Of a stretch of 64,000 nt of DNA, positions 1 through 9,103 are shown one piece after another. A program made the translations under genes and the position numbers. Under the pieces are notes generated by a model. It saw nothing but the letters and a program-made list of their open reading frames with translations, ran no database searches and was not told the DNA's origin. Location: the NCBI RefSeq assembly GCF_000372725.1, contig NW_005197426.1, positions 79,599-143,598 of the forward strand, given 5' to 3'. Every line of letters begins with the position of its first letter. Positions within the stretch are counted from its first letter, which is position 1. The stretch is from Emiliania huxleyi CCMP1516. Its lineage: Eukaryota; Haptophyta; Isochrysidales; Noelaerhabdaceae.

Positions 1-395
1 GGCACGGCTTTTTACGCTCGGCCACCGTGTGGGGGGCGCCGTGCCGCCTACCCTTCAAGCTTCATGCATGTAGAGAAGATAAATACCAGCTGGTCGGCCG
101 CCATTCGGGCCTCCCGGCCTGCTGCGGCGGCGCGGCCGGTCGAGGCCGGGCTCGGCCCGGCCCGCGACGGCTGGCCGCCGACGAGGGCGCTCGCGCTGCT
201 CGTCAAGATGGCGGCGGTGGCGAGTGTGGCGATTGCGGCGACAAAAGTTCAGTCGTCAGCGCTCAGGCGTCTGTCGTCTGTCGTCTATTGTCGCATTGCG
301 CACACGCGTGCGCCGCGCGACCCGCGTCGCTCCGCGAGGGCATGAGCCTTCCGCGATTCGATCCCGCAGCCAAAAGCTGCTCGCTCGAACCGCGG
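1..395. other. No recognisable gene
   Basis: GC-rich sequence with stop-broken short frames in both directions. It includes a short piece, catgtagagaag, that recurs in the tandem tail repeats at 1.25-1.47 kb, so this is probably repeat-derived. Confidence 0.4.
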
Positions 396-1290
396 CCGAC
401 TCTATACCATCAAGGAAGTGCTGACTCGATTCTACCTCGAATTCTTCTACCCCCACGACTCGGAACGCGAATGTGACAGGACCATCGGGTCCTTCAGCCA
501 CCAAAGTGAGATCTCACCCGAGAGCAGCTGAGCCTGCCTCTGGCCTCACCTCCCTCTCCTTCAGGCATTCGTGGCATCGTCCTATGGGTCGTCCAGAGTA
601 TCGACCTCTGGCGAGTCAGCCAGCCCCACTTTGAGGGCGCCATGAGCAGGCGGACACATCGCTTCCAGGGAGGGGGGCGCGCTTCTCTCCACACCACATG
701 CTAGGGGGGGGGTCCGACCCCCCCCAGAGGCTTCACCACATGCTGGGGGGGGGGGTCACCGCCGAGGACCCCCCAGAGACTCGTGGTCAGACCCTCCGGG
801 CCCTTGATTTTACGCCTCATTTTCGCAGTATTTTCGAGGGGAAAATCATCCTTTGAAGCTACATGAGCCTTGAGACTGGTCAGAGTCTCCAAGATATTGG
901 ACTTTCAGCCACGATTTCACAACTTTGGGGGCAAAATCGGCTCTCTGGCGGCTATTCCTAGCCCACGAACTGCTGGGGGGTGCCCACCACATGCTAGGGG
1001 GGGGGGGGCCGACCCCCCCAGAGGCTTCACCACATGCTAGGGGGGGGGGGGGGCGTGGAAAAAAACCCCCCCCCCCCCCTGGAAGCGATGTCCGCCTGCT
1101 CCATGAAGTACAGCGATCGCCACCTCGCTGGCCTCTCCGCAGGCCTCCCCGACCGCGTCGAACTCATCGGCGCGGGCTCTCTCGGCTACGGGACCGGCCC
1201 CAGCTTCGGCTGAGGGCTGACAAGCTGCCGAGCCCAAATCACTGTGAGAGTCGTGATTTCTTGTTGGTTTTCAAAAATCTCTCTCTGCAT
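396..1290 (+). repeat. Dispersed repeat A, copy 1 (interrupted)
   Basis: This stretch matches 37230-37671 over most of its length. Both copies share a start like gtgctgactcgattctacc and a shared end like cgtgatttcttgttggtt followed by a CT-rich tail. It contains the debris of one reading frame (residues such as VLTRFYLEFFYPHDSE and MKYSDRHLAGLSAG) that both copies share, so a protein-coding or retroposed ancestor is possible; I do not recognise the family. The copy is split by a 456-bp DNA transposon at 645-1100. The comparison with 37 and 48 kb shows that repeat A inserts as a unit with a 5-bp duplication, so it is mobile. Confidence 0.6.
645..1100. mobile_element. MITE-like DNA transposon nested in repeat A
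   Basis: The ends are inverted repeats of about 27 bp (AGCAGGCGGACA, then TCGCTTCCAGGG, then a G run; the right end is the complement). The element is flanked by the 5-bp direct duplication ccatg (640-644 and 1101-1105). The uninterrupted repeat A copy at 37 kb reads straight through this point. Inside are three copies of the motif caccacatgct followed by long G runs, and an A/T-richer centre. No coding capacity is seen. The G runs make the exact length uncertain. Confidence 0.7.
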
Positions 1291-1470
1291 GTAGAGAAGT
1301 GGCAGTCGTGATTTCTTGTTGGTTTTCAAAAATCTCTCTGCATGTAGAGAAGTGGTAGTCGTGATTTCTTGTTGGTTTTCAAAAATCTCTCTCTGCATGT
1401 AGAGAAGTGAGTGTGAGAGTCGTGATTTCTTGTTGGTTTTCAAAAATCTCTCTCTCTGCACGACGGAAGG
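1248..1470 (+). repeat. Tandem amplification of the repeat A 3' tail
   Basis: Four successive copies of the repeat A tail (agtcgtgatttcttgttggt, then tttcaaaaatctctctc), most linked by gcatgtagagaag, with a period of about 58-64 bp. Only one copy of the tail is present in the 37-kb element, so the array grew after insertion. Confidence 0.75.
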
Positions 1471-1903
1471 AGTTTTTGTATCCGCTTTCTCTCTTTTATT
1501 TGGAAGCGAGGCGGCCGGTGGCGGCGGAGCTCCGGGCGGTGGTGCAGTTGAAGGGACTTGGAGCACTTGGAGTGCAGTCATTAACCGCACATCCAGGGCC
1601 GGGGGGCTAAGAAGCACACCCAGCGGGCCGGATGATTGGCATGGACGAAGCGCTACTTGCTCAGCTGAAAGGGGGGGCTTGGACTGGGCAGCATTGTAGA
1701 TCCTTGGGCGAGGCTAGGGGCGGCGAGGGTGGTGGAGCGGGCGGTCTGTCAGCGCTAAACCGCACCCGCCGGGGGGCGGGCCGGATCTCCACGTGTTCCC
1801 AGACTGCCCCATTGGAGGTAGGCCGCTCGGAGGGAGGGGAGGAGACGACTATCTCCGCAAGAACCTCAGAGTTACGAGCGACCTCCCCTTCCCCCTTACA
1901 GGC

Positions 1904-1952
1904 CGAGGGGTGTGTGTGTGTTGTGTGTGTGTGTTGGTTTGTTTGTGTGAGG
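1904..1952. repeat. (GT)n-rich microsatellite
   Basis: Imperfect gtgtgt tract inside the composite element. Confidence 0.8.
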
Positions 1953-2182
1953 GCAGGGCAGGGCAGGGCGGCGGCGAGCGGCGAGCGGCGTCTGCGAGGT
2001 CGGCGGCGAAGAGAGGCGATGGTGACGTGCCACACGGTGGCAGCGTTCACGGCAGCAGCGCCGATGGCGGTCCCGCGGCGGCGGCGGCGGAGTGTCGATA
2101 TTAGCGGGTAGTCGTGTGTATGTGGCGTGGTGTATTGTGTCGTGTCCGATTTTAGCTCCGAGAGTAGAGGCCTTTCGCAGAC

Positions 2183-2310
2183 GCAGTTCGAGGTGGTGTC
2201 GAGGAGTGGTGTCGAGGGTGTCGAGGGTGTCGAGCGTGTCGAGCGTGTCGAGCGGGTGTCGAGTGTTGTCAAGGTGTTTAGCGTCTAAGGTGTCGAGGTA
2301 TCCAAGGTGG
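2183..2310. repeat. gtgtcgag minisatellite, left array
   Basis: About a dozen imperfect copies of an 8-12-bp unit based on ggtgtcgag. The same unit recurs in the same orientation at 3056-3300. Confidence 0.85.
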
Positions 2311-2482
2311 CAGGATGCAGTTGCAGCCCATAACAAAACTTGGGCCGCAGCTGCAAAGCTGTTTCATCGCTTAGTTGCAGCCTCTCAAAGTTGCACCCCT
2401 GTTGATGTAGCACAACCTGTGAGCACAACCAGTTTACTCTGTGGACATTTGAGGACATCAAGCTCACTAGTGCCAGGAGTCA

Positions 2483-2870
2483 TTGCCACTGCACAAGGTG
2501 CTGTGCAGGCGCAGCACCTAAGGCTACAGCACACCCCATGCAGCAGCGTCGCCGCGCAGCGTCGTTCGCCCCTGCAGCGTCACCGGCGCACAAAGCGCAA
2601 CTGACCACAGCGCTCATGGCACAAGGCTGGTGCCATGAGTCAGTGGACATATTGCCACTGCACAAGGTGCTGTCCAGCAGCTAAGGGCTACAGTACCCCA
2701 TCGCAGCAGCGTCGCCGCCGCTGCCAGCGTCGCCGTTGCAGCGTCGCCAGTGCACAAAGCGCAATGGTCCAATGGACCACAGGTCCGCACTCATGGCACA
2801 AGCTCACTGGTGTGAGGATTCATTGCCACTGTACAAGGTGCTGTGCAGCACCTGAGGGCTACCTGAGTAC
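2483..2870. repeat. 169-bp tandem repeat, ~2.3 copies
   Basis: The sequence attgccactgcacaaggtgc starts at 2483, 2652 and (one base changed) 2821, an exact 169-bp period. Each unit is itself rich in gcagcgtcgcc subrepeats. Confidence 0.85.
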
Positions 2871-3055
2871 TGCCATGGTTGCTACATTGGTCATTGCAGG
2901 GGTGCAACTGAGCTGCAACTTGAGCTAGAACTTGAGAGGCTGCAACTGAGGGATGAAAGTACTGGCAGCCAAGTATTGCTGCTGCAACCCTGATTTTCTA
3001 ACTCTGTGACTCCAATGGGTCTACGTCTCTGCTGTGTACACTGTGTTAGGATCAT

Positions 3056-3300
3056 CAGAGGTGTCGAGGTGGTGTCGAGGTGGTGTCGAGCGGTGTCGAG
3101 CGGTGTCGAGGGGTGTCCGAGGTGTCGAGCGGTGTCGAGGTGTCGAGTTTGGCACCTTGACACGGACGAGCATGGTCCCAGCCTAGATGGTGTCGAGGGG
3201 TGTCGAGGGGTGTCGAGGGGTGTCGAGTTGGTCGAGTTGGCATGGGGTGTCGAGGTGTCGAGTCGGTGTCGAGGTTTGGTGTCGAGGTGTCGAGGCCAGG
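3056..3300. repeat. gtgtcgag minisatellite, right array
   Basis: Roughly twenty imperfect copies of ggtgtcgag, separated into two blocks by a short unique segment near 3145-3185. Confidence 0.85.
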
Positions 3301-3520
3301 GCTCAGGGTACACATGGAAGAACTAAAACCCTCGGAGACCCGTGTACCCGTGTTTGCTTTACGGCCCCTTCCGAACGCGCTCCCCCCAAGGGTCAGGGCT
3401 CTCTAGCCCGCAGCCCGATACCGACCATCTGACCCGCTGTGGGTGCGCTTCTAGCTCCCCGCGGCCCTGGATGTGAGGTTACAGACCGCACTCCAAGTGC
3501 TCCAAGTGCCCCGGGACGCG

Positions 3521-4026
3521 GGAGCCATGAGAGGTACCATTGTGACTGAGTCGAGTGATTGAGAAACGAGGCCGGCCGGATCAACGACCTCAAAGGCTTC
3601 TACGTCAAGTGCGGCCAGGTCGCCGGCGCGCCGCGGCAGAGGAGGCGCGGGAGATGAGACATGAGAGACCGGCCCTTAGGAGAATCGAGAGGCCGCGAGA
3701 GGGAGGGACAGGGATATGAGCGTCTAGCCTCGAGCGGGCGGCGCCAGCGTGCGGTGTTTGCGCAGAAGAAAGTGGTCATTCTCTCCGCCAACCAACCTGG
3801 GCTCTCGCGCGGTCAGCCGACACACCACTCGAGACGCGGCCTCTAGACTCTGCACAGGGACGGGCCGCGGCACCCCCGACTACCTTCCCACGCCTGCTGC
3901 GCAAGCGCGGTCCGCGTCGCCGCCCACTCCTCTGCGGCGACGTTTTTCTCTTTCACTGTTTGGCTCACACGGCGCTTCGCCGAGTGTCCGAGAGCCGCTT
4001 CGCGGACCTCTCTGTCCGGCAGACGC
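3521..4026. other. Upstream region of the Rab-like gene, no gene seen
   Basis: No supported coding region. The last ~100 bases before the GTPase start are pyrimidine-rich (cgtttttctctttcactg), as expected for a 5' leader. Confidence 0.4.
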
Positions 4027-4515
4027 ATGGACCGGTACGACGCGTGCCACAAGGTGCTGCTGGTAGGAAACGTTGCGTGCGGCAAGACGTCGCTCGTGAC
4101 GCGACTGCGCACCTCAACATTCGACGCGCGGACCACGTCGACCGTGGGCGTGGACTTCAGCGTGGCGACCATCTCCGGCACGGACAACAAAACGCTGCGG
4201 CTACACCTGTGGGACAGCACGGGGCACGAGCGCTTCCGCTCCATCACCACGTCGTACTACCGCGTCGCCCACTGCGTGCTGCTGTGTGTGGACACGACCT
4301 CCGAGGACGCGATCGGCGCGTGCGATGCTTGGCTGGCGGCGGTGCAGGAGTACTGCGCGCCGGGCACGCCCCTCCTCCTGGTGGGCACAAAGATCGACTT
4401 GGCCGACGAGCGAGCAGTGGACGCGCAGGCGCTGCGCGGGGTTGCCGCGCGCGCGGGCGCTCAGTACGTCGAGACTTCCTCCGCGACCGGGGAAGGGGTA
4501 ACCGGGGCTTTTTAA
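4027..4515 (+). CDS. Rab/Ras-like small GTPase, 3' end lost in poor sequence
   Basis: A membrane-trafficking type small GTPase. All five G motifs are visible: P-loop GNVACGKTS (residues ~14-22), switch I threonine in TTSTVGVDF (~37-45), G3 WDSTGHERF (~62-70), G4 GTKIDLAD (~117-124) and G5 ETSSATG. Two positions are unusual for Rab. The G3 motif has STGHE instead of TAGQE, so the catalytic glutamine is histidine; G4 has TKID instead of NKxD. The frame stops after TGEGVTGAF, where a Rab normally continues (GEGVxEAF...), so about 40-50 C-terminal residues and any prenylated cysteine tail are missing. The stop falls exactly where homopolymer-rich, low-quality sequence begins, so the truncation is probably an assembly artefact. 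The ATG at 4027 is chosen because the fold begins about 8 residues later. Confidence 0.85.
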   Translation: MDRYDACHKVLLVGNVACGKTSLVTRLRTSTFDARTTSTVGVDFSVATISGTDNKTLRLHLWDSTGHERFRSITTSYYRVAHCVLLCVDTTSEDAIGACDAWLAAVQEYCAPGTPLLLVGTKIDLADERAVDAQALRGVAARAGAQYVETSSATGEGVTGAF

Positions 4516-4765
4516 ACTGGGGTCCCCCCGTTTTAAAAGGGGGGGGGAAAGCCCAAGGCTTTTCCCCCCCCGATAAAAAACCCGAGCCCCCCCAAAGGGG
4601 GGTCCCCGGGGGGGTTAACCCTAAAATAAGGGTTTTGGGGGGGGGTAAAAGGGGCCCCAAAGGCCCGGAGGGGGGGGGTTTCCCCCCCCCCCCCCCCGGA
4701 TTTTTTTTCCACGCCAAGGTTAAAACGTTTGGGGGTTTGCCCCCCCCCCCCCCCCCTCTATCATC
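4500..4765. other. Homopolymer-rich, probably unreliable sequence
   Basis: Runs of 6-17 G or C alternate with aaaa/tttt blocks (for example ccccccc then gataaaaaaccc). The texture is unlike the rest of the window and typical of a poorly called read end. It cuts the Rab-like gene. Confidence 0.6.
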
Positions 4766-5375
4766 TCTGACCCAATGCCAGGTGAGCTCGGGCCTCCGGG
4801 GCGGCTGCGCATCGCCACCTGAGCTGGGCCTCCTCGCCGTTTTGGAGCTCCAACGCACATCCCGCCCCCGCCGCACCCGCTCGCACGCATGCGCCGGACG
4901 TGCACGCGCCCTGTCTTCACTTAAGACCGCACAGCTCTCGGCCCAACTTGCGGCCGGCCTTGCGCTTGAGAGAGCGGTGGTGCCTGGGTGGTGCGGGCGC
5001 CTCAGAGAAGGATGGGATGACCGCGAGTGGGTCACTTCTGAGAGGGGAGAGCGTGTTCTGAGGCGGGCCGGCCGCGATATATTGAAATGAGATCCCAATA
5101 CAAAAGAAAAGGATACGATAATTATCGTGTACCAAGCGACGCATTTTTTCGCGAGAAATCGCAAGACGGGCCAACCGGACACCAGAGAAAAGTAAAAGAA
5201 AGTGAGAAAAAGAAATGAAAATAAAAAAATCCCGGCCGTCCACTGCCCGTGTCAGCGGCAGCCGGCACGTCCGACGAGTCGAAAAAAGGAGGGGACGGCG
5301 GAGTGTAGTGTGCAAGCACCCCACTCCCCCGCCCCCCGCCCTGAGGACCCCACATGCCCGTGCCTCCCTACCTAG
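4766..5375. other. No gene seen
   Basis: Mixed GC-rich and A-rich sequence between the truncated GTPase and the convergent membrane protein gene. There are no long coherent frames with coding character, and a short A/T-rich part at 5085-5230 may hold 3' ends. Confidence 0.4.
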
Positions 5376-7058
5376 CTAGACGACATCAGAGCACCCCGTT
5401 AATTCCGATGACACCGGAAACTCAGACGCTTTCGCACCACCCCGATACCTGCGAGCTGTGAGGAACGCAGCGGTGAACCAGGGCAGGACTGCCAGGTCAA
5501 AGCAGCACAGCGGGAAGAGGGCAAGCCGGCAACCAAAGCGCACCAGCGCGGTGATGAAGGTGGCAAAGCTAATCGCCTCGCCGCAGCCATATGCCAGGAT
5601 GGCAAGGTCGGCCCTTCGCAGCGTGCCCAGAGTTAAGCCAAAGCAGGAGCTGAACGAAGCGTACATGACCGGATGAACATACTCATCATGGTGAAGGACT
5701 GATTCCCTCGGGAACAGCAGTGTGTGAATCAGTCGGAGGAAGAGGCCCACTACCGAGACGATGCAGAAGAGCGCATCGTATTTGTCTGGGGGAAGCGTCG
5801 CGATTCCGATCGCGAGAGAGCAAGCGGCGGCCAGGATGAGCTGGAGCATCGGATCTGAGCAGGCAGCAGAGAGGGCGGCTCGTGCCCTGTGATTCAGCAG
5901 ATGCGAGTTTTCGGAGGTGGACCCACTGTCCAATGGCAGCGCGCAGCACAAGTTGATGCTGACCGCGGCTATAATCGAGGCGGTGAAGATGAAGAAGTGT
6001 TTGTGCGGCTCCTGCAGCGACACAAAGCCGAGAGGGGAGCCGCCAGAAGTCAGTGGCTCTGGGGGCGACGGCGTGGGGGATGGCGGAATAGCTGAACTAA
6101 ACAACTGAGACTCCCCGCCATCGTCGCCACCGTTGCCTAGCTCCGCTTCGATGCGATCGAGCAGCCCCTGCAGTTCTGTTAAACGCGCATCCTTTTGCAG
6201 CCTGTTGCCAGACTCGCTCATAGCGTCAGATGCCGCAGGGTCGAGCGCCTCTTTCAGCCGCCGCAAGACCTCGCTGCGCTCGGTGGCGCTGCCGCCATAG
6301 CGAGCGAGCTCCTCCGCGGCGGACAGGGAGGTGGCCGCGATGGATGTGATCTCCGCCTCGATGCGATCACACACCCGTTTGAAGGCGTCGGACACGGTGA
6401 GTGCAAGCGGGTCCACGAGATGGTTCAGAGTCGCGGAGGGTACGAGCGTCCCCTTGGAGAGGCGCATCTCCACCATCCCGTTGGAAGATATCCAATCTGG
6501 TGGCACGGCGTCCAGGGCGCTCAATGCGTCAGCCCTGGCCTGCTCAGCTTCCGAGGGGAGCGCCACGCCGTCTTCGCAGGACCGCGAGGCCGCTGCCGCC
6601 GACCGACCAGCAGCAAGTTCTGACTCATCTTCGATGATGACCAGCGCCGGCGGGGAGGCCCGGGTGGTGTTGTTGATGACTCGAAATCGTGGGTGGCCAA
6701 CCGACCACACGCCACGCCCACGGCTGTTCTCTGGGGAGTCAGCATGCCCCACGGTGAGTGCGCGGGTACGTCCGACGGGAACCGCAATGCCGCACCGAGA
6801 GCAGATTGGGCAAAACATGTGCCTGAAGTCGCGACCACTTCGGGTAAACTCCGTGCACCGCGATGAGTCCTTCATCAGCTGGCCGCCCCAGCAGGAGGTC
6901 ACCACCACTGCAGGCGAGGCTTGTTTCGCTGCCCGCTCGCCATCCGCCGAGCTGGAGGCGCGGGAGTGGGAGGTAAAAGATGGACTATCGTCGGGCAGGT
7001 CCGGCAGGTCGAAGGGGTAGTCTGCTAGCAGGCTGCTCCAATCCTCGTCGTCCGACAT
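5376..7058 (-). CDS. Intronless 560-residue membrane protein, unknown family
   Basis: One uninterrupted frame with an ATG at 7058, unusual in a window where nearly every other gene has introns. Residues 1-40 are acidic and serine-rich. A Cys cluster (FCPICSRCG, ~80-90) resembles a small zinc-binding knuckle but lacks a clear full ligand set. Residues ~200-330 are charged and helical, and a Pro-rich linker follows (~330-350). The C-terminal half carries about five or six hydrophobic segments (for example FFIFTASIIAAVSINLCCAL, LFCIVSVVGLFLRLIHTLLF and LALFPLCCFDLAVLPWFTAA). A cytosolic N-terminus and polytopic C-terminus are inferred. I do not recognise the family. The long frame with uniform GC-rich codon use supports a real gene. 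Confidence 0.7.
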   Translation of the reverse strand: MSDDEDWSSLLADYPFDLPDLPDDSPSFTSHSRASSSADGERAAKQASPAVVVTSCWGGQLMKDSSRCTEFTRSGRDFRHMFCPICSRCGIAVPVGRTRALTVGHADSPENSRGRGVWSVGHPRFRVINNTTRASPPALVIIEDESELAAGRSAAAASRSCEDGVALPSEAEQARADALSALDAVPPDWISSNGMVEMRLSKGTLVPSATLNHLVDPLALTVSDAFKRVCDRIEAEITSIAATSLSAAEELARYGGSATERSEVLRRLKEALDPAASDAMSESGNRLQKDARLTELQGLLDRIEAELGNGGDDGGESQLFSSAIPPSPTPSPPEPLTSGGSPLGFVSLQEPHKHFFIFTASIIAAVSINLCCALPLDSGSTSENSHLLNHRARAALSAACSDPMLQLILAAACSLAIGIATLPPDKYDALFCIVSVVGLFLRLIHTLLFPRESVLHHDEYVHPVMYASFSSCFGLTLGTLRRADLAILAYGCGEAISFATFITALVRFGCRLALFPLCCFDLAVLPWFTAAFLTARRYRGGAKASEFPVSSELTGCSDVV

Positions 7059-7583
7059 GCCTTCGCCGCTCCTAGTTAGACCGCGTGGCGCGTGCGCGTC
7101 AGCGCATATCGGGATTCACCGCGACGCCTCAAGCAGCCCTCCCCGAGTGTGTTTTGTACTAATCTTCGCCCTCAACGACTTTCGAACATGTTTTTCTCTT
7201 TTTAATTGCTTCCGGGTGAAGGAGCACGTTGCAAGAGAGAGATTTTCAGCAATACCAAACAACTCTAACGTTGCAACGCTCGCGCAACTTGTTTGTGTGT
7301 GCGAGACCTCGCGCTGCTCATCTAATTAATGCATTTTGTTGGAAATCTCGCCAAGCTTTGCCTCGCCTGAGCTAATTTAAGTATAAAGAAAGAGTGACCG
7401 TGTCACTGTGCGATTTCGGGGCCGGGGTTTGTGCGTTTATGTGAATGCAGTCGATGGGATAGGGGATACCTAGGTACCCCCGCCAGAAGAGGCGTGCCTC
7501 GCAGCTCCTTCAATTTGACGCGGGTGGCGAGAGTCCCTTCCCGAGCTCTCCCGGTTGGCGATAGGTAGACGAACAAAGGACCG
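7059..7583. promoter_or_regulatory. Divergent intergenic region
   Basis: About 525 bp shared by two genes transcribed away from each other. It is clearly A/T-richer than its surroundings (7150-7400), includes taatttaagtataaag near 7372, and holds no supported gene. It is a candidate bidirectional promoter; no specific element is recognised. Confidence 0.35.
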
Positions 7584-8724
7584 ATGGGCTCTGCGTCCTC
7601 AAAGACGCGTAAGGACAAGGCCAAGAGCAGCACCATCGCTGCATGCCCGACCGACACAGCTGCAGCAAAGGCCTGCCCGACGAGACTCGACGATGGCCTG
7701 GCGCAAGTCGCGATGTTTGCAGGTCTCCGGCAGGTGACGATGGGCGTGTTGCGCATCGACTACGACTACCAGACCAACTTGGGAGACATACTCGACCCAC
7801 GATCCTTTGATTTTCGGCTAGTCTCGGCCACAGTCGAGGGGCTTACCTTCAAGAGGGCTCAGGAAGGCGAGCCGCTACCCTGCTACGTTATGAGCAACCT
7901 CGACGGAGCAGTTAAGAAGCTGATCGACGCAGGAGCGGACTTCATCGTCGGCGACTGTGGCTTTCTAGTCTACTGGCAGGTGTACGTGCGCGACTTTGCC
8001 CAGCAGTACGCGGGCGGCAGGGCTTGTCCCGTCATGCTCAGCTCTCTCGTGCTGTCACTCCCGCTCCTCGCCACCATCCCGGTGGGCGGCAAGATTGGCA
8101 TCCTGACAGCCAGCAAAGGTAGCCTGATGAAGATGCAAAAGAAGCTTGCCAGCGTCATCGAGCTACAGAAAGAGGAGGCGCGCACGCGGGCAGTGCCGGC
8201 AGCAGTGCAGCCGAGCGGCATCGAGATCAACTTCTCCGATCCCCGGTTCAAGGCTTGCCCAGCCGCCGCCCGCATCCCAGCCGTTGCCGCCTGCAATCAC
8301 GCTCACCTTGGTGCTTATGCCGCACGAGCAGGTTGTCGGCCTCGACACCGTGAATTCCTTCAAGACGGCGCTGGCGGACGACTCGGGAGTGGATGACCGC
8401 CGCTCAATCGCCATCGAGATTGCGAAGTACTGCAAGCAGGTGGCTTGTGAGGACCCCGCCATATGCGCGTGGCTCATCGAGTGCACCGAGGCGGGCGGGT
8501 TTTCGTGGGCCATCAAGCTCGGCACCGGTCTGCCGGTATGGGACCCCGTCACCATTGGCCGTTTCCTCTCGCTCGGCTTCACTTCATCCCTACCTTCAGT
8601 GGCGCTCACCCTCGGCGAGACCGGCCAGGTTGCACTTGACCCAAACGAGACGGACGTGAGCAAGGGCCGCCCCACAAAGGCCGAGCATCGCTTTGGGCCA
8701 GAGTTTGAGGAGATGCTGCAGTGA
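7584..8724 (+). CDS. Asp/Glu racemase superfamily protein
   Basis: Two exons, 7584-8252 and 8332-8724, joined over a 79-bp GC-AG intron (exon end ttcaag, exon start gttgtc, phase 0). The product is about 353 residues. The fold markers of the aspartate/glutamate/hydantoin racemase superfamily are present: [13 protein letters not shown] near residue 53, the first catalytic-type cysteine in [10 protein letters not shown] (~120), a GKIGILTA strand, and the second cysteine in [12 protein letters not shown] followed by GTGLPVWDP. Having both cysteines suggests an active two-base isomerase or C-N/C-C acting relative; the substrate cannot be told. The extreme N-terminus, [10 protein letters not shown], fits an N-myristoylation signal, which is odd for this family and suggests membrane attachment. 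Confidence 0.75.
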
Positions 8725-8899
8725 GATCAGAGGGTGTGGTAAATGCCATGCCCCGTGATCCAGACCGCCTCGTTGAAGGTCGGCCGCTCGTTGCCAATCA
8801 GCCACAAGGTTAAGTGAGCGCGGCCTGGAGTTAGGTGGAATGACTGGAATGGAGCCTATTTAGGTCCGGTCCGGTCTCTGGTATTAATTAAACGTATAC

Positions 8900-8901
<2 letters not shown>

Positions 8902-8993
<92 letters not shown>
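8902..8993. repeat. (GA)46 microsatellite
   Basis: Uninterrupted ga dinucleotide tract of about 92 bp between two same-strand genes. Confidence 0.98.
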
Positions 8994-8997
<4 letters not shown>

Positions 8998-9103
8998 GGG
9001 GGGGGGGCTGCATGTGGACGGAACTCAGGTCGTAAAACGTACGAGTGTTCGTGTGTCACCTGTCGATTCCGCCCCGACACTGGCTGGGTCGCTGGGCCCG
9101 GCA

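Larger units (their letters stand above)
1555..3520. mobile_element. Composite element with ~90-bp terminal inverted repeats
   Basis: Positions 1555-1645 and 3425-3520 are inverted copies of each other (shared core gcacttggagtgc and cacatccagggcc). Between them lie two arrays of a gtgtcgag-type minisatellite (about 2183-2300 and 3056-3300). Inside those is a second inverted pair (ttagttgcagcctctcaa at about 2370 against its complement at about 2940), which encloses a 169-bp tandem repeat. No transposase frame is visible. The symmetric nesting suggests repeated insertion or fold-back growth. Confidence 0.5.

Noticed and set aside
655-1085. Frames encoding poly-Gly/Pro from the G and C runs.
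   Set aside because: Products of homopolymers in a MITE; no coding character.
3960-5090. A 376-residue plus-strand frame across 4.0-5.1 kb.
   Set aside because: It overlaps the Rab-like gene in another frame and passes through the homopolymer-rich block; Arg/Gly/Pro low complexity only.
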